Source: an uncultured Oscillospiraceae bacterium (lineage in GTDB: Bacteria > Bacillota > Clostridia > Oscillospirales > Oscillospiraceae). Taken from it: a stretch of 50,340 nt of DNA. The notes under the pieces are model-generated. The model was given only the letters and a program-made list of their open reading frames with translations, made no database searches and was not told where the DNA came from. Position 1 is the first letter of the stretch, and each line of letters begins with the position of its first letter. The DNA is taken from NCBI GenBank assembly GCA_944387225.1, contig CALXDY010000093.1:1-50340 (forward strand), read 5' to 3'. Below are positions 26,005 to 34,456 of the stretch, one piece after another. A program made the translations under genes and the position numbers.

Positions 26005-26033
26005 ATTATATCCTGTTTTACGGGGAGAAGCAA
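26005..26033 (-). promoter_or_regulatory. Strong sigma-A promoter toward hbd
   Basis: On the minus strand TTGCTT (26033-26028), a 17-base spacer and a perfect TATAAT (26010-26005). The transcript would start near 25998. This is among the best promoter matches in the window. Confidence 0.7.
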
Positions 26034-26083
26034 GAGGAAAAGTAATCGTCATTTCTAACAGTTTTCGACCTAAAGTTTTGTGA

Positions 26084-26104
26084 AAACCAAATAAAATTTG
26101 GTTT
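26084..26104. repeat. Perfect 9-bp dyad in the divergent intergenic region
   Basis: AAACCAAAT and ATTTGGTTT are separated by AAA. The dyad lies about 50 bp upstream of the -35 of the hbd-directed promoter. No gene reads into it, so it is more likely a protein-binding site than a terminator. Confidence 0.35.
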
Positions 26105-26290
26105 CGTGATTTTTGGGGTTTTGGGCTGATTGAAAGGGAGAAAATGCAGCGCAGCCGAAGGGGGGCTTTGGCAGGCGGGACAAGGGCTGAGGCGGGATTG
26201 GGAGAAGCCCGGTCTGGCCTGTTTCAGCGGGGCCAGACCGTACTTTTCAAGGCGGGCGTAATGTGGTACACTGGGGGAGGTGATGTATGT

Positions 26291-27871
26291 ATGATACGGA
26301 TTCAAGGAATCAACCTGGCGCTGGGAGAGCGTCCGGAACAGCTGAACGTCAAGGCTGCCCGGGTGTTGGGCGTCCGGCCGGGGGCCATTGAGCGGCTGGT
26401 TCCCGTGCGCCAGTCTATCGATGCCCGAAAAAAACAGGATATCCACTATGTATATACGGTGGATGTGGAGGTTAAGGGGGAGGACCGGCTGGTAAAGCAG
26501 GTGGGAAAGCCCTCTGTTTCTCTGGTCACCCCAGAGCGGTATGTGTTTCCCAGGGTGGGACGAAGCGCGCCCCATATGCCCGTGGTGGTGGGAATGGGCC
26601 CCGCCGGGCTGTTTGCCGCGCTGTATTTGGCCCGGGCCGGGATCCCGTCCGTGGTGCTGGAGCGGGGAGAGGAAGTGGACCGCAGAGCGGCCCAGGTGGA
26701 AGCCTACTGGGCCACGGGACGGCTGAACCCCGCCTCCAACGTACAATTTGGGGAGGGCGGGGCCGGTAGCTTCTCCGATGGAAAGCTGACCACCGGCACC
26801 CATGATCCCCGGATTTCTGCGGTGATGGAATCCCTGGTGGAGGCGGGCGCGCCCCGGGACATTCTGTGGTCCCACAAACCGCACATCGGCACCGACGTCC
26901 TTCGTCAGGTGGTTCAGACCATCCGCCGGGAGCTGATCTCCCTGGGGTGCGACGTGCGTTTTGGCCACCGTCTGACAGGGCTGGAGCAGGAGAGCGACCG
27001 TTTGACCGCCGTCCGTGTAGAAAGCGGGGAGGGAACGTATACCCTGCCCTGCGACGCGCTGGTGCTGGCACCCGGCCACTCCGCCCGGGATACCTTCCGG
27101 ATGCTGGAGCAGGCGGGGCTGCCCATGGAGCAGAAGCCCTTTGCCATCGGTGTGCGGATTGAGCAGAGCCAACAGGCCATTTCCCAGGCTCAGTACGGCC
27201 CGGCCTGGGCCCAGCTGCCGCCGTCAGACTACAAGCTGGCCTGTCACCTGCCCAGCGGCCGGTCCGCCTTTACCTTCTGCGTCTGCCCCGGTGGGGTGGT
27301 GGTGGCCTCCGCCTCAGACCACGGGCAGGTGGTGACCAACGGCATGAGCTATCGGGCCCGGGATGGCCGGAACATCAACGGGGGATTTCTGGTGGGGGTG
27401 GGCCCCGCCGACTTCCCCGGGGACGATCCCCTGGCGGGGGTGCGGTTCCAGGAGCTGTGGGAGGCTGCGGCCTTCCGGGCGGGGGGCGAGAGTGCCTGTG
27501 CCCCCGCCCAGCTGGTGGAGGATTTCCTTCGCCGGGTTCCCTCCCAAGGGCCTGGGGCCATCCTGCCCACCTACCGTCCAGGCGTAGCCTGGGGGGATCT
27601 GACCGGGTGCCTGCCCGGCCAGGTGGCCGACACCCTGCGGGAGGCCCTGCCCCTGATGGATCGGAAGCTGCGGGGCTTTGCCGCACCGGAGGGGGTACTC
27701 ACCGGCCTGGAGACCCGATCCTCCTCTCCTGTCCGGATTTTACGGGATGAAAGCCTTCAGTCCGCCCTGCGGGGAGTCTATCCCTGCGGGGAAGGGGCGG
27801 GCTACGCCGGCGGGATTGTGTCTGCGGCGGTGGACGGAATCCGGGTGGCGGAGGCCATAGCCCGAGGCTGA
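26291..27871 (+). CDS. FAD-dependent dehydrogenase of the COG2509 type
   Basis: The protein has about 526 residues. An N-terminal domain of about 95 residues (IRIQGINLALGE, then LVPVRQSIDARKKQDIHYVYTV) precedes a Rossmann FAD loop, VVVGMGPAGLFAALYLARAG. Family blocks follow: NVQFGEGGAGSFSDGKL, HKPHIGTDVLRQVV, ALVLAPGHSARDTF and, near the C-terminus, YPCGEGAGYAGGIVSAAVDG. The substrate of this widespread family is unknown. The ATG at 26291 is preceded by GGGGGAGGTGAT; the frame is open further upstream without another good start. It is a single gene, convergent with bofA. Confidence 0.88.
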   Translation: MIRIQGINLALGERPEQLNVKAARVLGVRPGAIERLVPVRQSIDARKKQDIHYVYTVDVEVKGEDRLVKQVGKPSVSLVTPERYVFPRVGRSAPHMPVVVGMGPAGLFAALYLARAGIPSVVLERGEEVDRRAAQVEAYWATGRLNPASNVQFGEGGAGSFSDGKLTTGTHDPRISAVMESLVEAGAPRDILWSHKPHIGTDVLRQVVQTIRRELISLGCDVRFGHRLTGLEQESDRLTAVRVESGEGTYTLPCDALVLAPGHSARDTFRMLEQAGLPMEQKPFAIGVRIEQSQQAISQAQYGPAWAQLPPSDYKLACHLPSGRSAFTFCVCPGGVVVASASDHGQVVTNGMSYRARDGRNINGGFLVGVGPADFPGDDPLAGVRFQELWEAAAFRAGGESACAPAQLVEDFLRRVPSQGPGAILPTYRPGVAWGDLTGCLPGQVADTLREALPLMDRKLRGFAAPEGVLTGLETRSSSPVRILRDESLQSALRGVYPCGEGAGYAGGIVSAAVDGIRVAEAIARG

Positions 27872-27877
27872 AAGGCC

Positions 27878-28144
27878 CTAGCTACCACGCACCATCCACT
27901 GGAGCATCAGCAGCAGACCGAAGCCGGGCACACCCAGCACCCCCAGAATCAGTGCGTTGACCAGGTTGACCCCCAGGGTGATGCCCAGATAGGGGCTGAT
28001 CTGGCTGAAGGCGGCAAGCACGGCCAGCCCCAGGGAGGAGCGCACTGCCAGCCGGATTAGCCGCCCCACCGGGCGGTGGAAGAGGGCCAGGGCGGACAGC
28101 AGCAGAAGCAGCACCATGGCCCAGGGTGTGGACAGCCCCGTCAT
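27878..28144 (-). CDS. bofA: BofA family sporulation membrane protein (pro-sigma-K processing inhibitor)
   Basis: This 88-residue protein has two to three membrane helices and the family C-terminus, GITLGVNLVNALILGVLGVPG followed by LLMLQWMV. In Bacillus, BofA sits in the outer forespore membrane and restrains the SpoIVFB protease until the forespore signals. Its ATG overlaps the stop of the yaaL-like gene by four bases, so the two are translationally coupled. The recR gene that often precedes yaaL-bofA is not here. Gene identity rests on the conserved C-terminus and the yaaL neighbour. Confidence 0.85.
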   Translation of the reverse strand: MTGLSTPWAMVLLLLLSALALFHRPVGRLIRLAVRSSLGLAVLAAFSQISPYLGITLGVNLVNALILGVLGVPGFGLLLMLQWMVRGS

Positions 28145-28386
28145 GGCACACGCTCCAGTTCCTTGATCTGGCGGAGCAGGTAGTCATACCGGGACTGGAG
28201 GGCCTTGATCTCAAAGACATAGGACTCCACCAGATCCTGGTCGCTGGTGTGGTTGAAGCCGCAGTAGGCCTGGTGAAGCTGGGCCTGGGTGCTGGCCAGA
28301 GAGGCCCGGAGGGACTTCCGCTCCTCCTCCCGCTGTTTCCTTACGGACTGTTTGCGCTGGTGGAACAGGGACGTCCGTTGTTCCAT
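28141..28386 (-). CDS. yaaL: YaaL-like DUF2508 protein
   Basis: This 81-residue, charged, helical protein has SLRASLASTQAQLHQAYCGF and a C-terminal region with YVFEIKALQSRYDYLLRQ. This is the size and pattern of the YaaL/DUF2508 family, which sits beside bofA in many Firmicutes. No membrane segment is present. Function is unknown. The ribosome site AAGGAGG is eight bases upstream of the ATG. Confidence 0.8.
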   Translation of the reverse strand: MEQRTSLFHQRKQSVRKQREEERKSLRASLASTQAQLHQAYCGFNHTSDQDLVESYVFEIKALQSRYDYLLRQIKELERVP

Positions 28387-28462
28387 GTCAGCCGCCTCCT
28401 TTTTCCTGGTTTTGGTTGTATCCTATGTGTAGTTTGGACAATTATTCCATAGAATAAACACA

Positions 28463-28504
28463 GCTCCGCCCCCGGAACTCTTTCGTTCCGGGGGCGGAGC
28501 TTTT
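28463..28504. terminator. Strong GC-rich intrinsic terminator
   Basis: The 16-bp arms GCTCCGCCCCCGGAAC and GTTCCGGGGGCGGAGC have a six-base loop, TCTTTC. TTTT follows on the plus strand and TGTGTTT on the minus strand. It ends the leftward symporter gene, whose stop is ten bases away, and shields yaaL-bofA. Confidence 0.85.
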
Positions 28505-28513
28505 ATGGGGGAA

Positions 28514-30019
28514 TTATCGGATCTCACGGAAGGAGAATACGCAGTCCACCAGACCTTCTTTGGGCTTGGGGGTGACCAGGGAAACGACCGGCACAATGAC
28601 CAGCCCGGCCAGCATGCAGAAGGCGCCGGCGTTGATGGGGGACTTGAGCAGGGTGGGGAAGATCTGGGGCACCAACATGTTGGCTACCATAAACACCGTG
28701 GCAAACACGAAGCATACCCAGCAGGCCTGGGGGGTGGTGCGCTTCCAGTACAGACCGTACAGGAAGGGGGCCAGGAAGGCGCCGGCCAGCGCGCCCCAGG
28801 AAATACCCATCAGCTGGGCGATGAAGGTGATGCTGGAGTGGTACTGTACCAGGGCGATGACCACGGAGATGGCGATAAATACCACGATGAGCAGGCGGAT
28901 AATAAGCAGCTGCCGCTTCTCATCCATGCGGGGGGCAAAGGTACCCTTGATCACGTCCAGAGTCAGGGTGGAGCTGGAGGTGAGCACCAGGGAGGACAGG
29001 GTGGACATGGAGGCGGACAGCACCAGAATGACCACCACCGCGATGAGAATATCGGACAGGCCGGACAGCATGGTGGGAACAATGGCATCGTAACCGCTGA
29101 CGGCCACATCCACCTGGTCGCCGTACAGCCGGCCGAAGCCGCCCAGGAAGTAGCAGCCCCCCGCCACGATCAGAGCGAAGAGGGTGGAGATCACCATGCC
29201 CTTGTGAATAGCGGCCTGGTTCTGGATGGCGTAGAACTTCTGCACCATCTGGGGCAGACCCCAGGTGCCCAGGGAGGTGAGCAGCACCACACCCAGCAGG
29301 CTGACGGGGTCGGGGCCGAAGAAGGAGGCAAAGACGCCCGGGGCCTGGGACACCGCGGGATCTTCCACCCGGGCCAGGGCCTCCAGGGCGGAGAGAAATC
29401 CGCCGTTTTGGTTGAGCACGGCCAGAATAACGGCGCAGATGCCGAAAATCATAATTACGCCCTGAATGAAATCGTTGATGGCGGTGGCCATATAGCCTCC
29501 GGCAATCACATACACCCCGGTGAGCACAGCCATCACCAGCACGCATACCGCATAGTCCACATCGAAGGCCATGGCGAAGAGGCGGGACAGACCGTTATAC
29601 AGGGAGGCGGTGTAGGGGATCAGGAAAAGGAACGTGACGGCGGAGGCGGCCAGACGCAGACCGTCCGAGCCGTACCGCCGGCCGAAAAACTCCGGCATGG
29701 TGGCGCTGTCCAGATGCTGGGACATGACCCGCGTCCGACGACCCAGCACCGCCCAGGCCAGCAGGGAGCCCAGGATGGCGTTGCCGATGCCCGCCCAGGT
29801 GGCGGCGATGCCGTACTTCCATCCGAACTGTCCGGCGTAGCCCACAAAGACTACGGCGGAGAAGTAGGAGGTGCCGTAGGCAAAGGCGGTCAGCCAGGGG
29901 CCTACCGCCCGCCCGCCCAGCACGAAGCTGTTGACGTTGGCGGCGTGCTTCCGGCAGTGGATGCCGATTCCTACCATGACGGCGAAAAATAACAGCAGCA
30001 ATCCCAATTTGATACCCAT
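28514..30019 (-). CDS. Sodium:solute symporter family protein
   Basis: About 501 residues with some thirteen membrane helices, of the SSS (PutP/PanF-like) family. Typical segments are VLGGRAVGPWLTAFAYGTSYFSAVVFVGYAG near the N-terminus (given in part), DVDYAVCVLVMAVLTGVYV, SMSTLSSLVLTSSSTLTLD near residue 335 with the Ser/Thr-rich sodium site, and WGALAGAFLAPFLYGLYWK. The substrate cannot be read from sequence. The ATG at 30019 with GGAGTG upstream is preferred to a GTG at 30031. It is divergent from ptb-buk across 140 bp; a link to carboxylate uptake is conceivable but unproven. Confidence 0.88.
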   Translation of the reverse strand: MGIKLGLLLLFFAVMVGIGIHCRKHAANVNSFVLGGRAVGPWLTAFAYGTSYFSAVVFVGYAGQFGWKYGIAATWAGIGNAILGSLLAWAVLGRRTRVMSQHLDSATMPEFFGRRYGSDGLRLAASAVTFLFLIPYTASLYNGLSRLFAMAFDVDYAVCVLVMAVLTGVYVIAGGYMATAINDFIQGVIMIFGICAVILAVLNQNGGFLSALEALARVEDPAVSQAPGVFASFFGPDPVSLLGVVLLTSLGTWGLPQMVQKFYAIQNQAAIHKGMVISTLFALIVAGGCYFLGGFGRLYGDQVDVAVSGYDAIVPTMLSGLSDILIAVVVILVLSASMSTLSSLVLTSSSTLTLDVIKGTFAPRMDEKRQLLIIRLLIVVFIAISVVIALVQYHSSITFIAQLMGISWGALAGAFLAPFLYGLYWKRTTPQACWVCFVFATVFMVANMLVPQIFPTLLKSPINAGAFCMLAGLVIVPVVSLVTPKPKEGLVDCVFSFREIR

Positions 30020-30158
30020 TGTGTACCACACTCCAGTTTAATGGTTTTACGCGTTGAAGTTTAACGGATAAAAGCGATAAAGTCAAGGGAATTTTTTCTA
30101 TACTTTTTTGCCGCGCCCTGGTAGAATAATAAAAAAGGACGAAAAGAGGGGGAAAGGC

Positions 30159-31085
30159 ATGGGATATTCCAACTTTAGGGAGCTGATAAACGGGGTAAAA
30201 AATTTGCCGCCGTGCAAGGCGGTGGTGGCTGCCGCCCAGGATGCCCACACCCTGGAGGGAGTGTTCCATGCCGCGGAGGATGATCTGATTCAGCCGCTGC
30301 TGGTGGGAGACGGGGAGAAGATCCTCGCCCTGTGCGGGGAACTGGGCGTCTCCCTCTCCCGGGATTCCGTTGTGGAGGCCGACGGGCCGGAGGAATGCGC
30401 CCGAAAGGCGGTGGAGCTGATCCGCCGGGGGCAGGGAGAGCTGCTGATTAAGGGGCTGCTGCCCACAGGCACCCTGCTGAAAGAGGTGGTCAACCGGGAG
30501 CGGGGCATCCGGGCGGCTGAGCTGCTGTCCCACGTGGCCATTCTTCAGGTACCCGCCTATCACAAGCTGATGTTCCTCACCGACGGGGGGATGGTGACGG
30601 CTCCCGGCCTGGCACAGAAGCGGGCGATTTTGTCCAACGCCCTGTCCCTGTGCCGGTTTTTGGGCAACGACTGTCCCAAGGCTGCCATCCTCTGTGCCGC
30701 GGAGGCGGTCAATCCCCAGATGCCGGAGACTATGGACGCAGCCGCCCTGAAGGAGGAGGCGATCCGGGGGGACTTCGGCCTGTGCCTGGTGGAGGGCCCC
30801 ATCTCTCTGGATTTGGCCACCGACCCGGAAGCGGCTCGGATCAAGGGCTATAAAAGCCCGGTTGCGGGGGATGCAGATGTATTTTTGGTGCCGAATATTA
30901 CGGCGGGTAATCTGCTGGGCAAGGCATTGTACGGATTTGCCGGGGGAAAGATGGCCGGTGTGGTGCTGGGCGCCACGGTGCCCATTACCGTTAATTCCCG
31001 GGCAGCCCGGCCGGAGGAGAAGTACGATTCCATTCTGATTGCCGCGGCGATGGCCGCGGGAAAGAAGGGAGACAGCCATGGCTGA
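30159..31085 (+). CDS. ptb: Phosphate butyryltransferase
   Basis: The enzyme converts butyryl-CoA and phosphate to butyryl-phosphate and CoA. It has 308 residues, a normal length, and belongs to the phosphate acetyl/butyryltransferase family: AVVAAAQDAHTLEGVFHA, LLIKGLLPTGTLLKEVVN, LTDGGMVTAPGLAQKR and ADVFLVPNITAGNLLGKAL. The ATG at 30159 is preceded by GAGGGGGAAAGG. Its stop overlaps the buk start by eight bases, so they form a coupled pair. The buk neighbour favours Ptb over Pta. Confidence 0.94.
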   Translation: MGYSNFRELINGVKNLPPCKAVVAAAQDAHTLEGVFHAAEDDLIQPLLVGDGEKILALCGELGVSLSRDSVVEADGPEECARKAVELIRRGQGELLIKGLLPTGTLLKEVVNRERGIRAAELLSHVAILQVPAYHKLMFLTDGGMVTAPGLAQKRAILSNALSLCRFLGNDCPKAAILCAAEAVNPQMPETMDAAALKEEAIRGDFGLCLVEGPISLDLATDPEAARIKGYKSPVAGDADVFLVPNITAGNLLGKALYGFAGGKMAGVVLGATVPITVNSRAARPEEKYDSILIAAAMAAGKKGDSHG

Positions 31086-32178
31086 CCGACTGTTGATTTT
31101 GAATCCCGGCTCCACCAGTACCAAGGCGGCGGTATACTGCGGGGCCAAGCAAGAGCGGATGAAAAGTTTCGCCCACTCCAACCGGGATCTGGAGCCCTTC
31201 CCCACCCTGTATGACCAGCTGGATTACCGGGTGGGGCTGGTGCGGGAATGGCTGGAGGAGGAGGGGGAGGATCTGTCCGCCCTGTCCGCCGTGGTGGGTC
31301 GGGGCGGGATCATCCCCAACATCGTCAGCGGCGGCTACCTGGTGGACGACAATCTGGCCGACTGCCTGCGGCACTACCCGGTGTTTGACCATGCCTCCAA
31401 CCTGGGCGGCCTGATGGCCCTGGCCTTTGCCCGGCCCCTGGGCATTCCAGCCTATATCTACGACGCGGTGACCAGCGACGAGCTGCTTCCGGAGGCCAGG
31501 GTCACCGGCTTCCGGGAGGTGCGGCGCACCAGCTTCTGCCATGTGCTCAACGCCCGGGCCACCGCCCACAAATACGCCCAGTCCCTGGGGCGGCGGTATG
31601 AGGATATGAACCTGGTGGTGGCCCATCTGGGGGGCGGGATTTCCATTTCCGCCCACTGTCATGGACGGATCATCGACTCGGTATCCGATGACGCCGGTCC
31701 CTTTTCTCCCGATCGCTCCGGCAGCCTGAATATGCTCTACGTGGTGGAGCTGTGTTATTCGGGACAGTATACCAAGAAAGAGATGCTGAAGAAGCTGCGG
31801 GGAGAGGGCGGCATGTCCGCCCTGCTGGGTACCCATGACTGCCGGGAGGTGGAGCGGCGCATCCAGGAGGGGGATCAGTGGGCCGCCCTGGTCTACCGGG
31901 CCCAGGCGCTGCAGATTGCCAAAGGGGTGGGGATCATGCTGGGGTGCTTTACCCAGCCCCTGGACGGGGTGATCCTCACCGGGGGACTGGCCTACTCCAA
32001 ACTGCTCACCGGTATGGTGGAGGAATACCTGTGCCATTTGGTAAAGGTGATTGTCCTGCCGGGGGAGAATGAGATGGAGGCGCTGGCCCTGGGTGGGCTG
32101 CGCCTGCTCAGCGGGGAGGAGAAGATCCACCGGTTCTCTCCCGCCTGCGCCATCAACGGGGAGCGGCCGGACCCATAA
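31078..32178 (+). CDS. buk: Butyrate kinase
   Basis: It turns butyryl-phosphate and ADP into butyrate and ATP, the energy-yielding last step. It is an ASKHA-fold acetokinase-family enzyme of 366 residues: ILNPGSTSTKAAVY at the N-terminus, VVGRGGIIPN, VFDHASNLGGLMA, VVAHLGGGISISAH and GVILTGGLAYS. The N-terminal and GGG motifs fit butyrate kinase rather than acetate kinase. The ATG at 31078 lies inside the end of ptb. A strong terminator follows. Confidence 0.94.
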   Translation: MADRLLILNPGSTSTKAAVYCGAKQERMKSFAHSNRDLEPFPTLYDQLDYRVGLVREWLEEEGEDLSALSAVVGRGGIIPNIVSGGYLVDDNLADCLRHYPVFDHASNLGGLMALAFARPLGIPAYIYDAVTSDELLPEARVTGFREVRRTSFCHVLNARATAHKYAQSLGRRYEDMNLVVAHLGGGISISAHCHGRIIDSVSDDAGPFSPDRSGSLNMLYVVELCYSGQYTKKEMLKKLRGEGGMSALLGTHDCREVERRIQEGDQWAALVYRAQALQIAKGVGIMLGCFTQPLDGVILTGGLAYSKLLTGMVEEYLCHLVKVIVLPGENEMEALALGGLRLLSGEEKIHRFSPACAINGERPDP

Positions 32179-32199
32179 AACAGAACCAGAACCAGCCCA

Positions 32200-32237
32200 G
32201 CCGGGCCGGGACGTTTTCGTCCCGGCCCGGCTTTTTT
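32200..32237 (+). terminator. Intrinsic terminator after ptb-buk
   Basis: Arms GCCGGGCCGGGACG and CGTCCCGGCCCGGC form a perfect 14-bp stem with a TTTT loop and six T residues after it. It begins 21 bases past the buk stop. Confidence 0.92.
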
Positions 32238-32341
32238 GCGTGTTTTTTGGGAAAAAGGCTTTTTTTGACGGTGGGTGTCCCAAATGGGCGGCGGAGGAGC
32301 GGGCAAAAAGAAGGCGAGAGGAAAAGTTTTGGCTTTGCCGC

Positions 32342-32359
32342 TATAATTCCGCCGGAATT
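32342..32359 (+). promoter_or_regulatory. TATAAT -10 overlapped by a dyad, upstream of the GH2 operon
   Basis: A perfect TATAAT at 32342-32347 has no good -35 at normal distance. The perfect dyad AATTCC-GCC-GGAATT at 32345-32359 overlaps its last three bases. This fits a promoter that needs an activator or is blocked by a repressor binding the dyad. No regulator gene is adjacent. Confidence 0.45.
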
Positions 32360-32470
32360 GGTCAACCATAGGAGGCATACGGAGAAAAACGAACGCCCGA
32401 CCATGGGTGCAGGAAATGCCGCAGGCAGATGGAGCGTGGATGAATGGCAGCACGGGAACGAATATCGCTG

Positions 32471-34375
32471 ATGGAAAACTGGCTCTTTTACGGGCCCAAC
32501 GGCCAGAAAAAACGGGTGGATCTGCCCCATACCTGGAACAATATCGACGGCCAGGACGGCGGCAACGATTACTGGCGGGGATGCTGCGTCTATGAGCTTA
32601 CCTTCCCCTGTCCGGCCTTTGACCGGGAGAAGCAGGCGGTGTACCTGGAGTTTCAGGGGGTGAACGCCTCCGCCGAAGTGGAGGTAAACGGCGCCGTCCT
32701 CATGCATCATGACGGCGGGTACTCTACCTTCCGGGGAGAGGTGACCGGCCTGCTCCGGGAGGAAAACCGCCTGGTGGTGCGGGTGGATAACAGCATCAAC
32801 GACCGGGTCTATCCCCAAAAGGCGGACTTCACCTTTTATGGCGGCATTTATCGCCAGGTATCCCTTCTGGTGGTGGGCAAAAAACACTTTGACCTGGACT
32901 TTTACGGTGGTCCGGGGCTGCAGATTACCCCCACACTGTCCGGCGATACCGCCCTGGTGCGGGTGAAAAGCTGGGCCAATGTGGAGACCCCCCGGGTGGA
33001 AATTACCCTGGAGGATGCCCAGGGACAGGCGGTGGCCCGGGGGACGGGCACCGACGCTACCCTGGAGATCCCTCAGGTCCACCTTTGGGATGGGGTGGAC
33101 GATCCCTACCTGTATACCGCCCGCCTGCGGCTGGTGGAGGAGGGGCAGGTGTGGGACGAAATGGTCAGTACCTTTGGGGTGCGAACCTTCCGGGTGGATC
33201 CCGGAAAAGGCTTCTTTCTCAACGGGAGGCCCTACCCCCTCCGGGGTGTATCCCGGCACCAGGACCGGAAGGGTTTGGGCAACGCCCTGCTGCCGGAGCA
33301 CCACGAGGAGGACATGGCTCTGATTCGGGAGATGGGGGCCAACTCCATCCGTCTGGCCCATTACCAGCACGACCAGTATTTCTATGACCTGTGCGACCGG
33401 TACGGCATGATCGTCTGGGCGGAGATTCCCTACATCTCCCACCACATGCCCCAGGGGCGGGAGAACACCATCAGCCAGATGAAGGAACTGATTATCCAGA
33501 ACTACAACCACCCCTCGATTGTCACCTGGGGCCTGTCCAACGAAATTACCATCTCCACCCGGGACACGGTGGACATGCTGGACAATCACCGGGTCCTCAA
33601 CGACCTGTGTCATGAAATGGACCCCACCCGGCCAACTGCCCTGGCCTGCTACGCCATGTGCAGCCCCTTCAACAAGTCGGCCCACATCTCCGACCTGGTG
33701 GCCTGGAACCTGTATCTGGGCTGGTATGTACCCGGCCTGTTTTTGAACGACTGGTGGATCAGCCTGTTTCATCGGATCTATCCCAAGCGGTGCCTGGGCT
33801 ATTCGGAGTACGGCTGTGAGGGGATGCCCAACCTGCATGCCTCCCGTCCCCGGCGGGAGGATCATACAGAGGAATATCAGGCCATTTACCACGAGTATCT
33901 GCTGGCCTGCTTCCAGCGCCATCCCTACCTGTGGAGCACCTATGTGTGGAACATGTTTGACTTTGCCGCCGACGCCCGGGATCAGGGGGGCGAGCCGGGG
34001 ATGAACCACAAGGGGCTGGTCACCTTCGACCGGAGGGTGAAAAAGGACAGTTTTTATCTGTACAAGGCCTGGTGGAGCAAGGATCCCTTTGTTCATCTGT
34101 GCTCCCGCCGCTATGTGGACCGCCCCGAGGCGGTGACCACGGTGAAGGTCTACTCCAACCAGCCCAGGGTGCGTCTGTACGCCGACGGAAAGCTGGTGGG
34201 GGAATCGGCCGGGAAAAACCATGTGTTTACCTTCCGGGTGCCCCTGTCCGGCCAGGTGCGGCTGGAGGCGGCGGCGGGAACGGTCAAAGATAGCTGTACC
34301 ATCCGCAGAGTGGCCTCCCCCAACCCCGCCTACCGGCTGCAGAAGGGAAAGAGCAAGAGCCAGAACTGGGTCTGA
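32471..34375 (+). CDS. Glycoside hydrolase family 2 enzyme (beta-glucuronidase/galactosidase type)
   Basis: This is an intracellular enzyme of about 634 residues. The N-terminal jelly-roll sugar-binding domain reads VDLPHTWNN, then YRGCC-like residues and FYGGIYRQVSLLV; an Ig-like domain ends in FGVRTFRVD. In the TIM barrel the acid/base is Glu358 in WGLSNEI and the nucleophile Glu446 in GYSEYGCEG, matching the SEYG of beta-glucuronidases. No signal peptide is present. The start is taken as the ATG at 32471; an ATG at 32444 is in frame. Substrate is not certain; the neighbouring GPH symporter and GH3 enzyme suggest a disaccharide or glycoside imported intact. Confidence 0.88.
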   Translation: MENWLFYGPNGQKKRVDLPHTWNNIDGQDGGNDYWRGCCVYELTFPCPAFDREKQAVYLEFQGVNASAEVEVNGAVLMHHDGGYSTFRGEVTGLLREENRLVVRVDNSINDRVYPQKADFTFYGGIYRQVSLLVVGKKHFDLDFYGGPGLQITPTLSGDTALVRVKSWANVETPRVEITLEDAQGQAVARGTGTDATLEIPQVHLWDGVDDPYLYTARLRLVEEGQVWDEMVSTFGVRTFRVDPGKGFFLNGRPYPLRGVSRHQDRKGLGNALLPEHHEEDMALIREMGANSIRLAHYQHDQYFYDLCDRYGMIVWAEIPYISHHMPQGRENTISQMKELIIQNYNHPSIVTWGLSNEITISTRDTVDMLDNHRVLNDLCHEMDPTRPTALACYAMCSPFNKSAHISDLVAWNLYLGWYVPGLFLNDWWISLFHRIYPKRCLGYSEYGCEGMPNLHASRPRREDHTEEYQAIYHEYLLACFQRHPYLWSTYVWNMFDFAADARDQGGEPGMNHKGLVTFDRRVKKDSFYLYKAWWSKDPFVHLCSRRYVDRPEAVTTVKVYSNQPRVRLYADGKLVGESAGKNHVFTFRVPLSGQVRLEAAAGTVKDSCTIRRVASPNPAYRLQKGKSKSQNWV

Positions 34376-34456
34376 CTGGGGAAAAATCGGTCGGGGAGGC
34401 GGAGTTTGCCCCCCTGCCCGGAGACGCCTATGTATGCGAGGAGGAAACGGATCACA

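Larger units (their letters stand above)
25836..26290. other. Divergent intergenic region hbd / FAD-dehydrogenase
   Basis: This 455-bp region contains the hbd ribosome site, a Rex-type operator, a terminator-like hairpin, a strong minus-strand promoter and a 9-bp perfect dyad, each listed separately. The part from 26105 to 26280 is purine-rich with no clear structure apart from the ribosome site GGGGGAGGTGAT of the rightward gene. Confidence 0.7.

Noticed and set aside
26244..26272. TTTTCA-17-TACACT as promoter of the FAD-dependent dehydrogenase gene
   Set aside because: The transcript would start about 26279, inside the ribosome site of the gene, so this is unlikely to be the working promoter.
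28505..29992. A 495-codon plus-strand frame opposite the symporter
   Set aside because: Gly/His/Gln-rich shadow of a clear membrane transporter gene.
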